DNA from: Lineolata rhizophorae
Taxonomy: Eukaryota > Ascomycota > Dothideomycetes > Lineolatales > Lineolataceae
Reading direction: 5' to 3'
NCBI GenBank assembly: GCA_010093515.1
Contig: MU001672.1
Span: 1,493,562-1,557,561, forward strand
Length of the DNA stretch: 64,000 nucleotides
The position numbers and the translations under genes are program-made. Below the pieces are notes generated by a model that did no database searches, was not told where the DNA came from, and worked only from the letters and a program-made list of their open reading frames with translations. Below, one piece after another: positions 22,248 to 36,740 of the stretch (positions within the stretch are counted from its first letter, which is position 1; the number at the start of each line of letters is the position of its first letter).

Positions 22248-25082
22248 TCACATTAGACACCCGCTCTTCTTGCTAGAATGCAGGTCCGATACACCCAACC
22301 TAACCCTTCGCGCGTCCAGTACGACAAACGACTCGACCAGCCACTCGTACCACACCTTGCGGTCGTCAGTCATACGCCACATGCAAACGTCCAGCTCGGC
22401 GTTGTCCGGGAGGTAAATCGGCTCCTGCAAATTTGCGTCAACAGCGACCCCACACTGCAAGGCTAACAAGCTCATGCGAACATGACAGAAAAAAAAAAGA
22501 AAAGAGAGTGGGCGGGAGAAGAGAAGCTCCCTAGGCCGTACGTACCTTTAGAGGGAAGAAAATCGGAAACCAACTCGTCATATCCCGACTCTTCCTCTCC
22601 ATGGTCCGAGGATTCGTACTCAGTTCCACCTTCCCCCCGTCACCCTCGCCAGCTTCACTGTCATTACCATCACCATCGCCTCCGTCATACAACACCGCTT
22701 CAAAGTACCCCGCCAACCCATGACACACACCCCTCTGCCCGACCCTAAACCTCATCCTTGCCACTCTTGCATTATGCTCGTTCCAGCCGTCGCCGCCCAT
22801 AGCGCCGCCCGCCCCACCGCCCCCGACCCCGCCGCCCTTGCGCGTCGCCGCCTGCTCCAGCACCGCCGCCGGCAGCGGGTGCGTAAACGCCCAAGCCTCG
22901 TGCACGACGGGCAACGCGGCGGCCGCGTCGACGGCGAGGTTGTTGCTCACGCCGGTGCCGGGCGCCGGATCCGCCGGATCGGTAATGAGCTCCGTGGCCA
23001 GGTAGTCGGCCGCGTGCAACATGACGACATAGGGCGTCTCGAAGGGGTCGGGCTCCGAGGCGGGGGCGCCAGCCGGCCGGCCATTCAGGTCCGCGTGCAG
23101 TCGCGGCGCCGCTACGGGCGTCAGGTGCGCCGAGTACCGGCTCGGGATCGATATGCCGTGCGTGGGCGCCAGGACGTGCTGGACGCCGTCGAGGCACTCC
23201 GGGGAGAGCTCGTTGTCGGCGAAGGAGCCGAGGAGCTCCGAGACGAGGATGTCAACAGTGCCGTGGGTTTCGGTGTGGGTTTGTTTGCCGGGATCATCGT
23301 CAGAAAACGGGTCGTCGGAGATGGAAGGACGGAAGGACGAGGAAGGCAGGACGGGCCCACGCCACGACCGCATGTCCGACTTGACGAGCTCGACGCGGCC
23401 GCCCCAGACGGTCGCGTTGTGCCGCTGAAGTAGCACGAAGGCGTTCGGATTCTTCTCGACGGCGAAGACCCGGACGGGAACGCCGGCGCTCTCGCCCGCG
23501 CGCAACGCGCGCGTGACCAAGGGGCCCCTCCCGGCGCCTACGACGGCGATCACGACGGCGTCGTCCGCCGGTGACGACGTGGACGTGCCGCGCGCGCGCC
23601 AGTCACGCAGCGCGCGCGCCATCGCGTCCTCGTACCACGCGTACTTGACCGGATCCTTTTCGAACACCTCGTACGTGATGCTCTCAAGATTGTCCGTGAG
23701 CGGCTGCAGCGGGCTCTGCAGGTAGTCCTGGTAGCCGCCGCCGAAGCGCTCCATGGCGGACCGCGCCGGCTGGTTGCGTTGCAGGTGCCGCAGGTAGCTC
23801 AAGTGCGGTGTGTGGTCTTTGGCTTTCTTCGTGCTGCTGCCGCTCTGGTGCAGCCGCGCGGCCTCGGCGGGCGTGGGGGATGTGGGTGTCGCCGGGCCGG
23901 AGACTTTGGGCGAGTCCCCGGCGCCGGGGGAGAGGATCCCGCTGGCGAAGTCGACCCGCATCTCGGGGTCTTCGAGACCAGGGATGGGGCCCACGTCGCT
24001 GAGGAGAATCCAGGGGGATTGTTTGAGGCGCATGTATTTGGAAATAAGGGCTTGGTGGGGCTTGGAGAGCACAGGGTAGCCCTTAGCGTTCTTGAGGAAC
24101 GTGGTGCCCGGGAAGATGAGCAACCGGAGTGGCTCCGAAAACCATCTCGTTTGGACGGGAGTTGGCGGGAGCTGGCGCGGCAATAGAAGCGCTGTAGATG
24201 CAAAATGTTAGAGAACCTTGAGTTCGCGTAGATGCCAGTTGTTCTTAACGGGCAGGGAGCCCAGGAGAATCACGCTATGGGTCCAGGAACGGAAATAAAT
24301 CAACTCACCAACCGAGATGCGCGCATTGTATCTAGAAACAGTACGGATGACGTTCCAAGCATCCCATTGAGCTAGAGGATCAGGCCTTGGCTCCGTCGTC
24401 TGCTCCTCTTCTGGGACCGTTGCAAAGCTGGAGAGGTCACCAATCTCTTCGTCGAGAAGAGCGGGATCGGCAAAGGGCATCAGAATCTGCAGGTTCAGGC
24501 ACAAGCTCACATTGAGCGCCTCTTGAATGATGCGCGCATACTGGGCGACGCCATCCTGGCCGCTTCCGCCACCGCGGCCGTGGAGCCTGGGCCCGCGGAC
24601 GATGACGTTGCTGATGCCGCAGAAGCCCGCGTAGGCGACCTCGAGGCTGAAGACCTGGCGGGATAGGCTCGCGATGACGGGATCCGGGGACGTGAGGTCA
24701 ATCCAGGGGCTAGTGCAGGCCAGAAGCTGGGTGACGTGGGGCTCGGGGGCGAGCAGCGAGTCGTCAGGCTGGAGCGGCGGGACCAGCGGCGCGGGCAAGT
24801 TGACCGGCGCGGCGCCGGCCTCCAATTGCGCCTTATGGCGCGCAAGCAGCGACAGCACTTTGGAGTGGAAGGCCGCCGTCGTGATGGGCGTCGTGAGCAT
24901 GTCATACTGTGGCTACGGTAAGCGCGGGTGTTTGTGGATGCCGCTCGGCACAGGGCGCATACGTTGCATTCCTGGGCCTGGCGCAGGATGTGCTCGCTCA
25001 CGGGGAGCTGCCGGCTCGTCTCGTGCTGCCCGATATAAAAGGTGGGCATCACGTCGCCCGTAGCGCTCATGGGCGAGTCCAT
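22248..25082 (-). CDS. prmt5: PRMT5-type protein arginine methyltransferase
   Basis: Four exons, complement(22248..22424, 22546..24191, 24309..24906, 24963..25082), give 846 aa. The enzyme makes symmetric dimethylarginine on Sm proteins, histones and other targets. The N-terminal TIM-barrel part starts FYIGQHETSRQLPVSEHIL and continues across the splice to YDMLTTPITTAAFHSKV. The SAM-binding motif VVGAGRGPLV is near residue 455. The double-Glu loop SELLGSFADNELSPECLDG, with both catalytic Glu, is near 554. The short last exon encodes the conserved end EPIYLPDNAELDVCMWRMTDDRKVWYEW. Species-specific Gly/Asp-rich insertions occur near 730-780 (GGVGGGGAGGAMGGDG, DGGDGDGND), and a Pro/Ser-rich insertion lies before the catalytic domain. 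Fungal names include Skb1 and Hsl7. It is divergent from prp43. Confidence 0.96.
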
Positions 25083-25931
25083 CCGGAGATGATGCTTGCC
25101 TGGAGCGGAGGAAATTCGGAGCTGGGACTTGTGGTTTGCGAGACTATGAGCGCAGTGTGCGGAGGCTGGCCATGGCAACGCGGACGTGGGCGATGAGTAA
25201 AAGATAATGGGCGTTGCTTGCGGAAGAAGGGAGAGGCTGAATGGGTCGAGCGGTCGCGACGGGGCTACGGGAGTGACATTTTTGCGGTGGCAGCAGCAAA
25301 CGAAGGTGGTGGAGCGAAGGCGAAGGAGAGGTGCCGGGCACGACGCGAGGGACGCACGTCGAAAAGTGGTGTCCAGGTGCTGATCGCCGGCAAATCAGAA
25401 CGGACCAAGCGGCAAGGCTCTTTGCGGCTAGCCGCGCTTGCTCCCGAGGCCTTTTGAGATGGGGACGCCACGCGCATGCGAGAATCCAAGTGTCGCGATG
25501 CGATCATCGGGGCTTCGATGGAGTTGCGAGAGCTGTATCCAAAGGATATAGTAAACCAACGGGGGCGCGCCCTTTGGTCAATCCGGTAGGAGAGACAACC
25601 AACTTGGCTTCTCGAACAGCCAAAATACACGGACTACCTAATCCTTGCAGAGCGCTGCAGACCGCCGACTGGGCTCGCGGCCATCGTGATGTGCAGCGCT
25701 TGGAGGTGGACATGCCTCGGGCCCCGCGCTAGCCCCGATCTGGCTTGGCGTCTCGCGTGCGGGCAACCTTCCACCGCCTCGGGCGCCGGGCTTGGCGCGC
25801 CGGGGCTTGGCGCGCCGGGGCTTGGCGCGCCGGGGCTTGGCGCGCCGGGGCTTGGCGCGCCGGGGGCTCAACTTTTTCCTCGTTCACGCCTGCGGTTCTT
25901 CCGTCGCCTTCCTCCCCCCTCGTCCACCGCC
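25083..25931. promoter_or_regulatory. Divergent prmt5/prp43 upstream region
   Basis: An 849-bp head-to-head spacer. It contains a 15-bp minisatellite 66 bp before the prp43 ATG. From the ATG at 25689 the frame stays open into Prp43, so an 81-residue extended form is possible. Confidence 0.6.
25791..25865. repeat. 15-bp minisatellite, five perfect units
   Basis: The unit CTTGGCGCGCCGGGG is repeated five times head to tail, starting at 25791, 25806, 25821, 25836 and 25851. A partial, slightly diverged unit precedes it. Each unit contains the palindrome GGCGCGCC. The unit is a multiple of three, so the + frame leading into prp43 reads Gly-Leu-Gly-Ala-Pro repeats without interruption. Confidence 0.95.
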
Positions 25932-28415
<2,484 letters not shown>

Positions 28416-29102
28416 AGAAGACGGCGTGAGCTTCTCTCCTGCATGCTTTTCAAATCAACAATGGATGGCATAGATTTAGCATCTTTCTCTCTATTCTGTT
28501 TTTTCTTCCCTTCCCCCCCGCCCCCGGGAGTAATTCATCTAGAGGAGTTATTAAAGTGGGCACGTATCCATTCATGCCTGGCGTTTGTTTCCCAACTAGA
28601 TGGAGCGTTTGTGATTTGGTGCATCCACAGCCTCATCTCGGCTCGGCTTGAACTTGAATCAGTTGTGATCGAGCGGTCGGGAGTGCATGGGGCGGGCTCT
28701 AGAACGGGCGCAAGTAGGTAGAACAGGGTTCGACAGGTGAGAAGCGCGTGGGTGCCATGAACCATTCTTCGATAACCAAGTCATGGAAGGAGAGGAATGG
28801 GCTTCGGTGGGGTTCCCGTCGCCTATGTCAGGCAGCTTGTTGAAAAAAAAAAAAAGAAAAAAGAAAGGTGTTGCCATCACACGCATGCATGGGAAAGATT
28901 CATTTGTGAAGTTGATCTTTGTTTCTTACTAAGAACATGGCGCTGTTTATCTACACTCACACAAGCTAGGACTCCGGCGAGATTAACAAAAGTAGTTCAC
29001 TCCGGAGCCATGAACACCATTCAGCCATGATGCTAAGTTCATATAGGACTTCCATAGACACCATCAAAAGAAACATTTAGCTATCTACTTCTATCTACTC
29101 AT
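28416..29102. other. Intergenic between convergent genes
   Basis: This 687-bp stretch holds the 3' ends of prp43 and erb1. It includes an A-rich run near 28843-28866 and pyrimidine tracts near 28498-28525. No gene was seen. Confidence 0.55.
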
Positions 29103-31532
29103 CTACGTCCAAAGCCTACACGTTCCGTCCGCGCCCGCGCTCACGCACCACGGCTCCCGCGGCGCCCAATCCAGATCCATCACGCCTAGCTCTTTAACCA
29201 CTTTGTGGCCCCTCAGCACCTTGAGCGGGACAATGGTCGCGTTCTCCAAGAGGTCGCCGACAACGCTGCCGTGGAACACCTGGACGGTGCCGTCGTCGCT
29301 GGCGTCGGCGAAGAGCGGCAAGGTCCCTCCTTGGTGGAACCGCGCCGCGCGCACACCCTTGGAGTGGTACCGCATCGTCTTGTAGGGCCGCGGCGATAGG
29401 TCGAGGTCATGCCAGAGCAGGCGCCGGTCGTAGGCGCCCACCAGCACGTTGGAGCCGCCCGGGTGCACGTCGAGGCTCGAGATCCAGCGTGCGCCCGGCT
29501 GCAGTGTGTTGGTGAGCGTCTGTGCGGCTAGGTCGTACGCTCGCACCGCCTGCTGCGTCGCGACGAAGAAGATGGGCTTGGACGGGTGGAAGCGCGCTGT
29601 TTGCGGGAGGCCCCGCAGCCGCCGGAACGGCAGCTGCGTCTTGTGCGAGGACAGCGTGTGGATGGCGACGGCATGAGACTGGCCTCGGGGCGAGACGGTG
29701 GCGATGTGATCACCGCGCCTGTGCCAGGTGAGCACCTTGACAGTGGACCGGACGGTGACGGTGATGAGGACGCCCGCGTCAACGAGTTTGGCCGATGGCC
29801 GTTCCCATTTGCCAGGTTGTTCCTTCGTCTCGCCGGTGGCGATATTGGAGTCATTCGTTGCTCCATGGCCCCACCCCGCGTCCAAAACCTGGTGACTGCG
29901 TTGCGCAACATCTGGAGGGGCGAGTTGCAGAGGGATGGCAAAGTATACGATCTCGCCCGCCGCGGCGGCCAGGATAAGCGTGTCTTTGGTAGGTCGCCAT
30001 CGCACCGAATCTACGGCCTCACCGTCCTTTTCCCGGCCAGGAGTCAACCTGACCATCCACAGCTGCCTTCCAGTCAGCAGTTCCCAGACACGGACCGTGC
30101 CGTCGTCACCACCGCTGGCAAGATAAATGCCGTTTGGATCAACGGAGCAGCTACGTACGCGACCTTCGTGGCCCCGGAACACAGCCGCGCAAGTGGTCGG
30201 GAAGGGGCGTAGTTCGTCCGGCTTTGGGAGGTTGGGCAGGAGAGACTCTGGATCGATGTTGAGCTTGTTGCGGCGGACACGAGGTGCCAGATACAGGTCG
30301 AGAGAGCGCTCGAAAATCTCCTTGATGAAGCGAGAGTAGCCAGGTACCTTGCGCAGCGCGTCGTACTCTGTCGGAAGATACTCCTTGTCGCGGTCTTCCT
30401 CGTCGGCCGTCTCCCACACTTCGCGCTCCGCCTTATTGGGCAGATATTCACGCGGCGGTCGGTAGGAAAGGTCGAATCCTGGTCGTGGAAGTTTGGGCGC
30501 CGGGATGTGCATTGGGTGGTCTGCCCGTGGTGCTTCGTTCTCCCAGACATCATAGTTAAACACATCCTCCTCTTTGTCTTCCTGCTCTTCCGGCGGCCTG
30601 TAGGGCTTTATCCTGCCTTCTCGAATGGCCTTGACCATCTTCATGATTCGCTTATGCTCATATTTCGACGGCACGAATCGTCGCTTGGGCTCCGGCGCCG
30701 CGCTCAGTGGCATTATTTCGGTCTTGCTCGTAAAGTACTCCACCATGTCAGGATAAGGGTCGTAGCCTTCCTCGGGGACCTCATTTCGAGTCAACTTTTT
30801 CAAAACTTCCAGCTCTTCCCGGCTGAGTTCGAGCGGCTTCCCTGTCTCCGGGTCGGTCAGACCTGTCCACCCCTTCGGCAGCTCTATGCTATTGAGTAGT
30901 GCGTCCAAGGCCTCGCCCTTTGCCGGTCGCATAATCTTCTTGCCGTTGATGTCGTAGCCTATGTGCGGGTAACCGTCGTAAAAGGAAAGCGGGATGTTAC
31001 CGATGGTGTTTGTCATAGTAGGTGCATCCGAGTCGTCTGAGTCGTAGACCGGTTCAATGTCCTTGTAGACGTAGCGCGGGTTGCCATTGGCGTCGGTAGT
31101 AACGGTGTAATTGGGCTTGTCGTTCTCTTCCTCGAGGTTACCGCCATGTACGCCGTTCGTCTTAGCATCCTGCCATGTACCATTGCGTTGATTTGCGTGT
31201 ATTGATGTCTTGTCATCGGACTTTGACGCTTGAATGGGCGACGATAGTTTTCCGAGATCTTTTCTAACCAGCACTTCCTCCTCGTCTTCCGAAGAGGGCA
31301 CTTCCTCCGAACCTAGTCCCTCCTCTTCTTCCTCTCCAAAAATTTCACTCTCTTCCTCGGAGCTGCTCACATCCTCTTCGCTGACCTCGTCCTCGCCTTG
31401 TGATAGGATACCCTCGAGATCAGCATCGAGCTCTTCGTGGCCTTCCCACTCTTGCTGTGTAGTTAACTCTGGCGCCTCCGGCGAGACGACCTTGCGTTTT
31501 TGACCCGTATGATTCGGCGTGGCCATGTCCAT
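29103..31532 (-). CDS. erb1: Ribosome biogenesis protein Erb1 (BOP1)
   Basis: An intron-free gene of 809 aa. Erb1 works with Nop7 and Ytm1 in pre-60S maturation in the nucleolus. The N-terminal ~130 residues are highly acidic ([20 protein letters not shown]). The BOP1 N-terminal domain spans about 145-410: [59 protein letters not shown] and [17 protein letters not shown]40 propeller fills the remainder, beginning [24 protein letters not shown] and ending [14 protein letters not shown]. The first ATG in frame is at 31532; an ATG two codons on (31526) is equally possible. Length and order of domains match the family. Confidence 0.96.
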   Translation of the reverse strand: MDMATPNHTGQKRKVVSPEAPELTTQQEWEGHEELDADLEGILSQGEDEVSEEDVSSSEEESEIFGEEEEEGLGSEEVPSSEDEEEVLVRKDLGKLSSPIQASKSDDKTSIHANQRNGTWQDAKTNGVHGGNLEEENDKPNYTVTTDANGNPRYVYKDIEPVYDSDDSDAPTMTNTIGNIPLSFYDGYPHIGYDINGKKIMRPAKGEALDALLNSIELPKGWTGLTDPETGKPLELSREELEVLKKLTRNEVPEEGYDPYPDMVEYFTSKTEIMPLSAAPEPKRRFVPSKYEHKRIMKMVKAIREGRIKPYRPPEEQEDKEEDVFNYDVWENEAPRADHPMHIPAPKLPRPGFDLSYRPPREYLPNKAEREVWETADEEDRDKEYLPTEYDALRKVPGYSRFIKEIFERSLDLYLAPRVRRNKLNIDPESLLPNLPKPDELRPFPTTCAAVFRGHEGRVRSCSVDPNGIYLASGGDDGTVRVWELLTGRQLWMVRLTPGREKDGEAVDSVRWRPTKDTLILAAAAGEIVYFAIPLQLAPPDVAQRSHQVLDAGWGHGATNDSNIATGETKEQPGKWERPSAKLVDAGVLITVTVRSTVKVLTWHRRGDHIATVSPRGQSHAVAIHTLSSHKTQLPFRRLRGLPQTARFHPSKPIFFVATQQAVRAYDLAAQTLTNTLQPGARWISSLDVHPGGSNVLVGAYDRRLLWHDLDLSPRPYKTMRYHSKGVRAARFHQGGTLPLFADASDDGTVQVFHGSVVGDLLENATIVPLKVLRGHKVVKELGVMDLDWAPREPWCVSAGADGTCRLWT

Positions 31533-32068
31533 CAACGTAGAAGGGATTGGATTTGTGGTCGGGGACCGGTGAGGCTGGGCAGGATTTTTGCACTGTCTAA
31601 AAAGGCCGTGAATAAAATTGTTCCTAGCGAACTTTCGTGCAGTCCGGAACTTGATGTTCGCTAGTCTATTTGCGGTAAGGTTTCACTTGCACCATTCTTA
31701 TCTGCACGTGATGTTGGGCTCTTGGTGGCTCGTGCTGTCCATCCGTTCATGACTGAAAGAGGTAGCTTGTGGAAATGCTAAATGGATTTGGATTTGAAGA
31801 GTTTTGATATGGATTGGAAAGGTCTACATGTGAGTGTAGCGGCAAAGCCTGTATACTTAAACAGGCCACCATAAGAGTTGGCAATCGGCCACATGACTTC
31901 ATTTCATATATAGCCCTCTGCTTTCATAGATTGTACTCCAACAGGACCTCGCCTAACGCATATCGGATACCCAACTCCATCCCAATGCAGGCCAAAAATA
32001 TCATCTCTCAGACCACCGTCATAACTGCACCAAAAAACATTATCATCACCGTCCATCCATCCACCCAC
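31533..32068. promoter_or_regulatory. erb1 upstream region
   Basis: A 536-bp spacer between tandem - strand genes, containing the erb1 promoter and the dad3 3' region. No coding signal was seen. Confidence 0.45.
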
Positions 32069-32518
32069 TCATAACCCACCCGAGAACCCTCCCCCACCAC
32101 CACCAACCCCCCCTCCCCCTCCTTCCCTCTCTTCCCCTTCTAACTGCTGCTGCAAAATAATGCTGTACACACTCGCCTTCAGGAGCGTAAACACCGTGCT
32201 GGTCTTGCGCTCGAGGCCCCTTAGCGCATCCAGGATCTCCGCCGCCGGCGCGTCCGCCAGCGTCGACAAGAGCGACGACATCTACCAACCACGCAAAAAG
32301 GGAAAAGGAAAATCTCAGTTAGCTTCTCGGTCCCTCGGAATCGCTCGGCGCGAGGGAAAATACGCGTAAAGAGGACGACGTACATTGTTCAGATTCCCGA
32401 CTAGCCTCGCGTACTCGTCCAGCACCTCTTGCTCCAACGGCGACAGCTCGGCTCCGCCGGCGGGTCCGGCGCCAGTGCTGCTGTTGAGCGGCGGCGGGTC
32501 CGTGGGCGTGGACGTCAT
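32069..32518 (-). CDS. dad3: DASH complex subunit Dad3
   Basis: Two exons, complement(32069..32281, 32384..32518), encode 115 aa. Dad3 is part of the DASH/Dam1 ring that couples kinetochores to microtubules. Exon 1 ends ELSPLEQEVLDEYARLVGNLNN with a GTACGT donor. Exon 2 starts MSSLLSTLADAPAAEILDALRG and continues RKTSTVFTLLKASVYSIILQQQ, the conserved helical core of Dad3. The start is the first true ATG of the frame. The N-terminal Pro/Ala/Gly leader and the C-terminal poly-Gly tail (GGGGGVGGGGGG) are not conserved. Length fits the family (about 95-120 aa). Confidence 0.92.
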
Positions 32519-33131
32519 GGTCACCTTGGTGGCTAACGGTTACGCGTGATCGAGTGCGTGCGTGACGGCAATGAAGGGGAGGTAGACTGGGCGCAGCACG
32601 TAGCGGTCGTCGCTTGAGGCACTTGGCAGGGTGGGGCCGTAGGTCCGCGAGGTCGAGTATGGCACGATAAATGCAGGAGGCTCGATTTTAGTGAGTAGGG
32701 GCAGTAGTCATAGATAGTTGTGATTTGTGCTTGTTCGGTGAACGACGCGGGAGCGCGACGGTGGGGACGACGCGCCAAGACGCGCGCGGTGGGCTCGTGG
32801 ATTGGATGGCGCTAGAGCCTAATCGGGAAATTGGCGAAGGGCCCAACTGTTTTCCTTTGAGCTCTTCGAGTAAGCCGCGGTACAATATAAACTTTTAGGT
32901 GATTACTGCCTGAAAACTCCACCCAAATAAATTGTTTCTGCTAGATTCTAACGGTCTCCTATCAATCTGCTGGAATCAAGTCGTTTGCACAGCAGTACAC
33001 GCGTTCCACCGTCTAATGACCAAAGAATAACAGATCCATTGTACTTCGATTCTACATAAGGACTACTAGCTATCGGCGTACATGGTACACATACTCTCGA
33101 TAATCGTTCAAGTAAAAGGAAAAAGACACGA
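32519..33131. other. Intergenic
   Basis: A 613-bp spacer upstream of dad3 and downstream of the small membrane-protein gene. Short frames on the - strand have no recognisable features. Nothing else was seen. Confidence 0.45.
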
Positions 33132-33522
33132 TCAGAATCCAGAGAGTCCTACAATACCGCAGATAATTATACCAAGCAGCAAAGCACTGACGCAAGCAAC
33201 AAGCCGAACGATCGTTTTCCAAAGAAGCCTCGACGGGCCGTAAGACCTAGCATATAACCAACTGTACATAAAACACCCCATAACAAGTAAGAAAAGCAAA
33301 GAAGAAAGAATACATTCACCCGAACACGCCTCCCACTCCAAGAAGTGCAAGCTTTTGCTTCCAACCATATGATATGCCATTGGTGGTGAGCCAGGTCCAT
33401 GTAACCGGCGGGTTAGTGAGCGTGTTAGATGCCAAGCGATTCATAAGGAAAGCAACAAGGGAAGAGGGATTAGAGAGATCACAGATAGAAGGAAAAGGAG
33501 AAGGATCGACAGGAGGAGGCAT
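33132..33522 (-). CDS. Small predicted membrane protein, unknown function
   Basis: I do not recognise the family. The model is complement(33132..33261, 33320..33522), 110 aa, with a 58-bp intron (GTGAAT donor, TGTACAG acceptor). Splicing joins LALLGVGGVFG to WLYARSYGPSRLLW in frame. Two hydrophobic segments result: a weak one around the junction (residues ~58-72) and a strong one near the C-terminus (LVACVSALLLGIIICGIVGL). Basic residues lie between them (ARSYGPSRLLWKTIVR). The N-terminal half is soluble-looking, with SLVAFLMNRLASNTL and VTWTWLTTNGISYGW. No signal peptide was seen. Each exon alone would be dismissed as noise; the clean splice is the main support. Confidence 0.6.
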
Positions 33523-33937
33523 CGAGGAAGAAAATTGAAACGTAAGAAAACAAACCAAGGACCATAGGCACGGAAAACACTAGTAAATAAGCATCTAAGA
33601 AACACAGAGGAGAGTACCGGACACCCTTATCGCTTCACTTCGTGGCCCTCCTCATTTCCCCATCCACTTCTTTTCTTCTATCAAGTCCTCATCAGCCATG
33701 CTAGAGCAAACAAAAAATGATGAGCCAAATGAAACAAAGACGGTCGTCTCATGCGTAATGTCTAACAGACGTAGGTTGTAGGTTCTGCCACGTACGTACG
33801 TTGTGCTGCACCATAAGTCGCATTCGGCTTGCAAAAGTTGTAATGTGTTTCTCAACACCACGGATCAAGTCCACAACACCCGAAAACCACTGCGACTCCA
33901 GCACTCCACATCCCCACCAGCTACTCTGATAGCTTCC

Positions 33938-33993
<56 letters not shown>

Positions 33994-34214
33994 CCGAGGC
34001 CTGCTTCTCGCCTACAGCCGCCTCCACCTATTGCCCTTTCCTCCCCCATATCCGAAACCAAGACCCGTTCCCCTCTCTACCGCAGAAAACAAACCAGACG
34101 CACGATGACACCTCCTTACCCACAACATCCCCACGCTTCCCAACCACCTTCAAACCCTTCATCCCCATCCCTCCTTAATATTCACCCCCTCTAAAACACG
34201 ACATCCCACTCTTT
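33523..34214. other. Intergenic with long poly-C tract
   Basis: A 690-bp spacer between two - strand genes: the promoter side of the small membrane-protein gene and the 3' side of nrc-2. A 53-bp C homopolymer divides it. No gene was seen. Confidence 0.55.
33940..33992. repeat. Poly-C homopolymer, 53 bp
   Basis: An uninterrupted run of 53 C residues, far longer than the other C runs in this window (13 at 39723 and 19 at 62768). Exact length is unreliable, as homopolymers this long are prone to sequencing and assembly error. Confidence 0.9.
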
Positions 34215-36740
34215 TTACCTCTTCTGCTGACCCCCAAACGCCTCATCCCCCTCATGATGTAGTGTAACCGAATTAAACTCCAAAAAGGGGTCCGTGATCT
34301 CTCCTCCGGGCGTCGCCAAACCCGAATCCAGCGGTACGCCCTCCAACTGGCTCGGATCGACCTGGGGCGGCGGAGCGCCCAACCCCAGCCCGTTGATGGT
34401 ACCGCCGCCCCCGCCGCCGCCCTTGTGGTGCCCCCCCTTGGCGCCCTTCTTAGGCTTCGCGTTGCCCGTCGAGTTAGGCGCCCCGATATCGACGCTCTGA
34501 CTCTCCTTGACGTTGCGGAAGTTGACCGTGTCGACGCCGGACCGGCCGACATGCGGTATGATGGGCGGCTTCATGTGTCTGAGGAGCGCCCACTGCGTCG
34601 ACTTGAAGAAGGGGTGCTGCTTCACGTCCGAGGCGCCGGCCCGGCTGCCGAGCCGCTTCAGTTCGTCCTTGGTCAGCAGCTTGCGGATCAGGCTCTTGCA
34701 AAGCCCGGACACCTGCGGCGAGCCGCTGCTGTCTGGGAATGGTACGTCGTCCTTTAGGATGTTGGCGAAGGTCGCGTTCCGGTTCTTGCCCTTGAAAGGT
34801 GTCGTGCCGTACAGCATCTCGTAGATGAGGATGCCGAGAGTCCACCAGTCAACGGCACTCGTGTGTCCGCAGCCTTTGATCACCTCAGGCGCGATGTACT
34901 CCTCTGTGCCGACAAACGAGTTGGTGCGGAAGTTGGCAATGCAGGACTTCGTGTCTATGGCTGGAAGCGCGCCTCCCGAGGACGAGCCCGCGCGGCCAGT
35001 GCCGAGAATCATGGTCGGCCTCCCGCCTGGGTCAGACTGCTTGCTCAGGTCGAAGTCGGAAAGCATGATGTGGCCGGATTGATGGAGAAGAATGTCTGGC
35101 ATATTATATCAGTCCCGTTCTTCCGATTTCACGGAGACATACCGCGCCAGACTCACTTTCAGGTTTCAAGTCGCGGTAAATGAAGCCCATGAGGTGGAGG
35201 TACTCGAGGGCTGCCGTCACCTCAGCTGCGTAGAAGCGAGCCGCATCCTCATCGACGCATTTGTTCGGGCGAGTTTGAAGAGCTACAAGAAGCCGAATAT
35301 TAGCAAAAAAAAAAAAAAAACCCCCACTGACACATCAAACACTGCTAGCTTACCTCTAAAGAATTCCCCTCCACTGCAATATTCCATGCAAAGATAAAGA
35401 TAATCTTCCGACTGGAACGAGTGATATAGCGTAACAATAAAAGGGTGATTGCTCGTGGCTAGGATTTCTTGCTCTGCCAGGGCGCGTTTGATCTTGTTGC
35501 GCTTGATCATCTCCTTCTTACTTAGGACTGTGAACATGTTAGCTCAGACCCTTACAGAACACCCAATTCTTCATCCGTCGCTTCTAACGGGAAGCTATAA
35601 CCTACCCTTCATGGCATATAACCGACTGCTCTTCTTCTCCCTCACCAGATACACCTTCCCCACATCTCCCTTCCCGATCAACTTGATCTTATCGAAGCTC
35701 CCCGGCCCCACCTCCACATTCCTCACCTTGATCGAATTCGAGCTGTACGTCCTCCTAAACGCCACCGAATTCCTGATCTGTCCTGGGCTTGGCACGCTGC
35801 CCGTCGCCACCGCCACCGCCGCCGCTCCCGACTTCGGTAGCGGCAGCAGATGCTGCGATGCTGAGGCGACCGGCCCTTCAAGCTTACCGTCTGCCGCCAT
35901 GCCCGACATTGTCGTCGTCGTTTCCACCATGCTAAGCGTCGAGTGGTTGGCGTGCTGCACGAGCAGCGGCTGCTTGCCGAGCTCCGCCGTCTGCGGCCTC
36001 GACGGATCCGTCGACGCGTCTTCGGCGGCGCCAACGGCGGCCCCACCGGCGGCGGCTGTGCGGCCCTTGCTCGAGCTAAAGAGGCCTTGGGCATTTGGCG
36101 CCGACGCGACGCGGCGAAGCTTGCGCGCGAGCTCTTCCTTGCCGGCCGTCGTAGTCGTCGGGTCCGCGTCGCCGGGCACGGCCGTGACTTTCGTCGTCGG
36201 CACGTTCTGCAGCATGGGTGGAGTGTCCGGGGGCGAGGGCGGGACAGAGCCCTCGTTGTGGTGGCGCAAGGCAGGCGGGCCTTGGTGGATGAAGTAGGGG
36301 TTCGCGTTCGCCGTGGGCGACATGCCGATGTCGTCGGCGAGTGGGTTGCCTTCGGAGGCTACCGTCGTGGAGCGGTTGCGGCCGATGTGCAAGAAGCGAG
36401 ACTGGCGGAAGGTCGACTTGCCGATGGAGCCACCTCCCGTGTCGGTGCGTATCGTCGGGGGCGGCTGATTCGCCGCCTCCGCCTTTTCATTGCCGTTATG
36501 TTGCTGCAGGTGTTGAGATTTCGTTGACGAAGGCGATGGTTGCGCGTGGTGGCCATGCTTCTTGTCGTCGTGTTTGTGCCCGTCACTGCTGTTGATGCGG
36601 AAGAAGTTCTTGATCTTCTGCGAGACCTGGCTGTTGGAGCCGGCGTTGACCTGGCGGTTCGCAAGCGGGATCCCGGTAAAGGTGCGCTTCTCGGCCAGCG
36701 ACGTCGACGACGGCGTCGACGAGTTGAAGAATTGCGTCAT
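34215..36740 (-). CDS. nrc-2: NRC-2/KIN82/Fpk1-type AGC protein kinase
   Basis: Four exons, complement(34215..35095, 35157..35282, 35354..35527, 35606..36740), give 771 aa. It is a Ser/Thr kinase of the flippase-kinase class; relatives phosphorylate phospholipid flippases, and Neurospora nrc-2 controls growth and conidiation. The first ~340 residues are Ser/Thr/Pro-rich and disordered. The kinase domain starts about 350 with [18 protein letters not shown]; then come YAMKV (catalytic Lys at the exon 1/2 junction), YRDLKPEN (~472) and DFDLS (~492). DFD replacing DFG is usual in this branch. An insert follows before [15 protein letters not shown], and an AGC-type tail follows the domain. A Lys/Gly-rich tract ([17 protein letters not shown]) lies near the C-terminus. 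The second intron has a 16-nt homopolymer T run on the coding strand before its branch site. Confidence 0.95.

Noticed and set aside
25791-25865. CRISPR-like array
   Set aside because: Units are directly adjacent with no spacers; it is a simple minisatellite in a eukaryotic genome.
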